A DNA stretch of 64,000 bases from an uncultured Clostridium sp. (GTDB taxonomy: Bacteria; Bacillota; Clostridia; Lachnospirales; Lachnospiraceae), in NCBI GenBank assembly GCA_946498245.1, contig CAMMNN010000005.1, positions 1 to 64,000 on the forward strand, written 5' to 3'. Numbering within the stretch: the first letter of the stretch is position 1; the number at the start of each line of letters is the position of its first letter. The translations under genes and the position numbers were made by a program. Shown here one piece after another: positions 60,152-64,000 of this stretch. A model generated the notes under the pieces. The model saw only the letters and a list, made by a program, of their open reading frames with translations. It searched no databases and was not told the DNA's origin.

Positions 60152-61510
60152 TTATAAAGACACGGAAAACAAATTGCTTTCTCCGCCCAGATAAAACTTT
60201 ACCTGATTGGTCAGGCGGTACGGCACGTTAGGTTCCAGCTTCTTTCCGCCCTTAAAATACGTTCCATATGTAGAATTTTTATCAATCAATACCGGAATCC
60301 CGTCTTTCCACCGGATCTCACAGTGGACCGAGCTGACTCCCCTGGTATCTCCCGGGAAGCAGACCTGGGCCCTGGTTTTATCGCGCCCAAAAACAAGAGT
60401 TTCCGAAGGCCCTATCCGAAACTGCCGTCCGTCTAAGATCCCTCCTACCGCTGTTATAACAAGACTGGCCGCCGGACTTGCCGCTGCTGCCGGACTTGCT
60501 GCCGCTCTGGAAGGAGCCGGCGCCTGCTGCCTGCTGATATAGATCATTTGCCGGATGCTCTTCCTCATTACAAATAGAAGCAGCGCCCAGCCCAAAACAG
60601 TCAGAACAATTTTATCAATATACATACTCTGAAGGCGCAGGAAAAGCAGAATCCAGGATTCCGGCAAAAGCCCATAGAGATAGAGCCAGTTAAAATTCCA
60701 GGCCGTATGAAGCAGGAAGGCCGCAGACCATGTGGCAATAACCAGCTTGTTAGCCAAAAGAGAGGCTTTCATCTTCCCTCTGCCCTTTGCCAGTCCCAAG
60801 GCCCCTCCATAGAGGGCGGCCCAGACTACGTGGCCTCCCGGGGAAAGAAGGGAACGGGAAACTATCACCTGAGTTACAGAAGCAGTCCCGTCCAAAAAAT
60901 ACTCCCAGGCATATCCCGCCGACTCAATGGCAGAAAAGCCTACTCCTACGGCGCCTCCAATTAAAATCCCCTGAAGGCCGCTGTAGTACTTATCTCTGCT
61001 CAGAAGCAGATACACAATGGCAAGTTTCGCTATTTCCTCCGGAAGAGGGCCTGCCAGAAACGCTATGTCCGGAATATCAAAAAGATTTCTCACAACGCCT
61101 GTAACCGTCAGAGAGAGCAGCCCTCCCAAAAGTACCATAAAAAGCATCTCATACAGAGAGACATCTCCTGCAATGTTCATCTCCCAAAATAAGATGGCCG
61201 CCGCCAGAGGGAGGACAAAGGCAGGAATTACGAAAAGCATTACACCCATAGCGTAGCTGGAAAAGATGTTCCAGCTTGCCAAGATAATCAGAGACAGCGC
61301 AATGCCTATTCCCGCCACCCGGAGAAACAGCCACGGTTTCTGCCATTGATCCAACATCTGACTGGGCCGGGGCACATTATCCCCAATTCCTTTGGTCAGA
61401 AGCTGGTTTAATTGTTTCCGGCTGTGGGGTTTGGCCATGTCGGAAAAAATGTCCTTCCAGGTAAAATTCGCCTTGACGTCAGCGGCCTTATCAAAAAATA
61501 CGGTATTCAT
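60152..61510 (-). CDS. PrsW-family membrane glutamic protease fused to an FHA domain
   Basis: 452 residues. About nine hydrophobic helices (75-330) with PrsW motifs PEEIAKL, GFSAIES, HVVWAALYGGALG and HTAWNF, which hold the Glu and His residues of this protease family. A Pro/Ala-rich linker follows, then a cytoplasmic FHA domain (about 365-452, FGRDKTRAQ, SSVHCEI, NSTYGTYFKG). PrsW proteases perform site-1 cleavage of anti-sigma factors in other Firmicutes. The FHA tail suggests that substrates are chosen, or activity is controlled, by Thr phosphorylation from the neighbouring kinases. Confidence 0.87.
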   Translation of the reverse strand: MNTVFFDKAADVKANFTWKDIFSDMAKPHSRKQLNQLLTKGIGDNVPRPSQMLDQWQKPWLFLRVAGIGIALSLIILASWNIFSSYAMGVMLFVIPAFVLPLAAAILFWEMNIAGDVSLYEMLFMVLLGGLLSLTVTGVVRNLFDIPDIAFLAGPLPEEIAKLAIVYLLLSRDKYYSGLQGILIGGAVGVGFSAIESAGYAWEYFLDGTASVTQVIVSRSLLSPGGHVVWAALYGGALGLAKGRGKMKASLLANKLVIATWSAAFLLHTAWNFNWLYLYGLLPESWILLFLRLQSMYIDKIVLTVLGWALLLFVMRKSIRQMIYISRQQAPAPSRAAASPAAAASPAASLVITAVGGILDGRQFRIGPSETLVFGRDKTRAQVCFPGDTRGVSSVHCEIRWKDGIPVLIDKNSTYGTYFKGGKKLEPNVPYRLTNQVKFYLGGESNLFSVSL

Positions 61511-61522
61511 TTTTCCCCTCCT

Positions 61523-62722
61523 CTATACAATGCGGAATGTGTTGTCCCGTACAGCCAGATAAAATTCGTCCCCTTTATTTAAACGTACAGGCTGGTTGGG
61601 AGAAAGCTTTGTACCGTTTCCCAGAAAAGTTCCGTAAGAGGAGCCTAAATCCGTAATAACCGCTCCGTCTCCCCCTGCTTCCAACTGGCAGTGGACACCG
61701 CTGACCCCTTTGGTATCTGCCGGATAGCTGACAGAGCAGCGCTTCTTATCCCGCCCGAAAACCAGTTTTCCTGAAATGGGAATGGTTTTTCCGCCGAAAT
61801 ATCCGCCGAGCCCCTGAACCGCCAGAGAAGCTGAGCCAACTGACTGCAGGACAAATTCTTCCTCTCCCGCCACTCTCCGCTGAGCCTCGTCATTGAGATA
61901 GGATACAAAACTGACAATAAACACAATCCCCATAATGGGAATCAAGGCCAGAAAGAAACTGCTGCCTCCCGTTACTGTCGTTAAAAGACCCTGGCTTAAA
62001 ATATCCTCTGAGTTTCCGCCTCCGCCGGAACTTCCCGCGCCGCCGAATCCGCTTCCGCCAGAGATTCCTCCATTGCCGGATCCGCTGGGTTCCGTACCGA
62101 AAAGGGCTGAGGACAAAATAAACTCATCATCACTTATGAGGATTCCGGCCAAATCCCCGTTTTCACAGAAGACAGGGCCTCCTGCCATTCCTGACGCCAG
62201 ATCCGTTATAGTGGCAAATATGGGGCTTTCCCTGTTTTCTATCTGCCCCAAACTGGTTTCATACATCACCATAGATGCCGACAGGTTTTCTACGTCCAGA
62301 TTTGGATCTTGAAAGTTAATGCCAGCTACATATAAAAGCTGTCCCGCTGTCAGATCTGCCGTTGTCTGGTTTATGGGGTGGCCGCTTTTTCCCGACGCAT
62401 CAGGTACCAGGGTGATTCCGTATTCCGGCATCGCTGACCAACTGGCAGTCGGCCGTATTTCACCGTTTCCCTCCACTATCATGAGCTGATCCGCCGCATC
62501 CACAGTGTCTGCGCAGGGCATGATAATGATTTTTCCCTGGGCCCCGGTGTCTACCCGGTAGCCGTTAAAAATTGCCGTCATCTCGTCGCTGCCTTCCATA
62601 GACGCCATGAGTACGATATTGTCCTGCCAATCGGCTGCCTGGGATGCAAAAGCCGCCGAAGCTGCCGTCAGGCAGAAGACGGCGCAAAAGACAGCGGCTG
62701 CCCGCTTTCGTGCTTTTCCCAT
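61523..62722 (-). CDS. exported trypsin-like pseudoprotease with transmembrane helix and FHA tail
   Basis: 399 residues: signal peptide (cleavage near AFA-SQ, about 27), a trypsin-like beta domain (about 30-205), a Gly/Ser-rich linker, transmembrane helix (about 262-285) and cytoplasmic FHA (about 310-399, FGRDKKRCS, SGVHCQL, GSSYGTFLGNG). The GNSGGP motif reads GMAGGPV (catalytic Ser replaced by Ala), and no catalytic His or Asp context remains (MPCADTVD, PEYGITLV), so it should not cleave peptides. It may act as a surface sensor that signals through its FHA. It sits between the wall-repeat protein and PrsW-FHA. Confidence 0.82.
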   Translation of the reverse strand: MGKARKRAAAVFCAVFCLTAASAAFASQAADWQDNIVLMASMEGSDEMTAIFNGYRVDTGAQGKIIIMPCADTVDAADQLMIVEGNGEIRPTASWSAMPEYGITLVPDASGKSGHPINQTTADLTAGQLLYVAGINFQDPNLDVENLSASMVMYETSLGQIENRESPIFATITDLASGMAGGPVFCENGDLAGILISDDEFILSSALFGTEPSGSGNGGISGGSGFGGAGSSGGGGNSEDILSQGLLTTVTGGSSFFLALIPIMGIVFIVSFVSYLNDEAQRRVAGEEEFVLQSVGSASLAVQGLGGYFGGKTIPISGKLVFGRDKKRCSVSYPADTKGVSGVHCQLEAGGDGAVITDLGSSYGTFLGNGTKLSPNQPVRLNKGDEFYLAVRDNTFRIV

Positions 62723-62740
62723 AGATTTCTCCTCCCAAAT

Positions 62741-63166
62741 TTACAGTTCAAAGGGATTTGCCTTCACTCCGCTGCTTCTCCCCTGATACTCGCTGCCTTC
62801 CCATCTCCCGTCAGGCCCTACCCAGTAGCCGTCAGGAGTCGTGGTATTGGTCAGCATAACCCCGTCTTTTCCGAAATAGTACGTTTCATAGACCCAGGAA
62901 TTGTAGGCCATAGTTCCATTCTCATGGAAGAAATATTTATCTCCGTCCAATATCAGCCAACCAGTGCACATATACCCGTCTTCGTCAAAGTAGTACCACT
63001 GTCCGCCAATGCGTTCCCAGTCGTTTACGGGATAGCTGCCGTCCCTCTTCTCATACCACCAGCCGTTTTCCGTCTGATTCCAGCCCTGGGCTCCATACGC
63101 CGTAAATGTCAGGGCACTCAGGGAGCAGAGAAGGGCGGCCAGACCTATTTTTATTCTTCGCGACAT
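62741..63166 (-). CDS. small secreted cell-wall-binding-repeat protein of cluster 2
   Basis: 141 residues. Signal peptide (cleavage near AYG-AQ, about 26) followed almost entirely by four choline-binding-type repeats (GWWYEKRDGSY, GGQWYYFDEDGYMCTGW, GDKYFFHENGTMAYNSW, YYFGKDGVMLT) and a terminal TPDGYWVGPDGRW element like those in the 8894 and 9909 proteins. With no other domain it may serve as a wall ligand or spacer. Located 18 bases before the pseudoprotease-FHA gene. Confidence 0.82.
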   Translation of the reverse strand: MSRRIKIGLAALLCSLSALTFTAYGAQGWNQTENGWWYEKRDGSYPVNDWERIGGQWYYFDEDGYMCTGWLILDGDKYFFHENGTMAYNSWVYETYYFGKDGVMLTNTTTPDGYWVGPDGRWEGSEYQGRSSGVKANPFEL

Positions 63167-63178
63167 ATCCTTCCCTCC

Positions 63179-64000
63179 TTATATTCCAGCCTGTATTCCT
63201 TCATCTACAGAGTAGCAGTTCTCCAAATCCCGGACTTCCCCGTCCAGATTGAAGGAATACGCCTCATAGGTATAGGGCGTCGCCTCGTCGTCCTTAACAC
63301 GGAACCAGACTATGTCGTCCGCCACGCTAAAGCTTTCCACGGTTCCTTCAATTCCTTCTACCAAGGTTTCCGTTTCCTCTGTGGCCAGAGAAAATCTTCC
63401 GATAGATTGGTTTTTAAAATTGGCAAAATAAAGCCATCCATCAGTAATGCCTAAAATATTGCTCTCCGGAACGAAGCTGTTCCGGAACTCCCGCATCTGG
63501 TTTCCCTCAGCGTCCATTTCTATAATAAAGTCCTGGGTATCGGCGTAAATCCGTCCGTTATAGGCCCTTACGCGGTAAACGGTTTCTTCATCATAGAGAA
63601 GAGCAGGCTCTCCCGGCTCTTTATAGGGCAGTTTATAAACCTTGTTATTTTTCGTAAAGAATACATTTCCGTCTTCTACTATCATATTAGTAGTAATCCG
63701 GGTATCTTCGTCTGTAGCGTACAGGCACTCTTTTTCCCCTGTTTCCGGATCCATGCGGAAAATTCCCTCAGGATTTTTGAAAATCAGGACATCATTTACC
63801 AATGTAAGATTATAGGCCACCGTATCGTCAGCTAAAACAGTCAGCTCATCCGTTTCCAAATCCAGGCTGTAAATCTTTTCCGTATCGGTAAAGAACCACG
63901 CCTTGCCATCGTATACGTTGAGATCCTGCACTCTTCCGTTATACAGAAGCTTAAAACCGCCAGCGCTGCTTTTATAAAGCTTTCGCGCCGAGTCCGTAGT
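63179..64000 (-). CDS. DUF5050-like beta-propeller protein, partial (runs off right edge)
   Basis: The track starts at an internal GTG (63931), but the frame stays open to the window edge (…KLYKSSAGGFKLLYNG), so the gene begins beyond 64000. About 273 residues are visible, made of repeated blades of about 40 residues with Y/F-A-D/N and D-x-E-T patterns (KIYSLDLETDELTVL, GIFRMDPETGEKECLY, GWLYFANFKNQSIGRFSL), as in DUF5050 propellers. It is the most upstream visible gene of cluster 2, 12 bases from the wall-repeat gene. The missing N-terminus may hold a signal, a helix or a kinase domain. Confidence 0.72.
   Translation of the reverse strand, partial: TTDSARKLYKSSAGGFKLLYNGRVQDLNVYDGKAWFFTDTEKIYSLDLETDELTVLADDTVAYNLTLVNDVLIFKNPEGIFRMDPETGEKECLYATDEDTRITTNMIVEDGNVFFTKNNKVYKLPYKEPGEPALLYDEETVYRVRAYNGRIYADTQDFIIEMDAEGNQMREFRNSFVPESNILGITDGWLYFANFKNQSIGRFSLATEETETLVEGIEGTVESFSVADDIVWFRVKDDEATPYTYEAYSFNLDGEVRDLENCYSVDEGIQAGI

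Overview
The window reads as part of the chromosome of a spore-forming, mid-GC member of the Clostridia, most likely a Lachnospiraceae. This rests on spore-associated genes (yyaC, spoVG), a glgC/glgD glycogen pair, choline-binding-type cell-wall repeat proteins, a LysM protein, dense operons with strong AGGAGG ribosome sites, and TTGACA/TATAAT promoters. No rRNA, tRNA, CRISPR array or insertion sequence was seen.

Layout. 1-4300: a small gene running off the left edge, then a leftward operon of an HtrA-like pseudoprotease, YhaM and RlmD. 4300-11000: a rightward operon of mutS2, a response regulator, its histidine kinase and two secreted cell-wall-repeat proteins. 11000-15430: leftward glucokinase, a DUF5711 protein, a membrane LysM protein with a JAB/MPN-like domain, and yyaC. 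15500-28200: a long leftward operon of Ser/Thr kinases, PP2C phosphatases, FHA proteins and a vWA protein (cluster 1), with a LytTR regulator just upstream. 29400-36900: spoVG, glgD, glgC, asnS and a YhaO/YhaN-like nuclease-ATPase pair. 36900-38450: a coiled-coil membrane protein and a small unknown gene. 38440-47140: a sugar-uptake operon (GH116, ABC solute-binding protein, two permeases, GH32) controlled by a divergent GntR-type regulator. 47400-49230: an isolated AT-rich glycosyltransferase. 49340-52550: pgi, a membrane protein and mtnN. 52630-64000: a second leftward kinase/phosphatase/FHA/vWA operon (cluster 2), with a PrsW-FHA protein, a pseudoprotease-FHA protein and a cell-wall-repeat protein, running off the right edge.

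How the parts may work together. Clusters 1 and 2 share a core: a zinc-ribbon FHA protein, an FHA-tailed Ser/Thr kinase, two distinct PP2C types (NED-type and QQD-type), and a vWA protein with a transmembrane segment and FHA tail. Each adds kinases with different C-terminal parts (PASTA plus a proline-rich tail, a solute-binding-protein-like domain, MORN repeats plus YARHG) and secreted wall-binding proteins. I infer a two-locus, membrane-tethered Thr-phosphorylation system that senses the cell surface or small ligands and uses FHA domains to dock partners. No type VII secretion ATPase or WXG100 gene is visible, so this is not simply an Esx locus. A recurring oddity is loss of catalytic residues: a pseudokinase, two trypsin-like pseudoproteases, a JAB-like domain without metal ligands, and a receiver domain with Glu at the phospho-Asp position.
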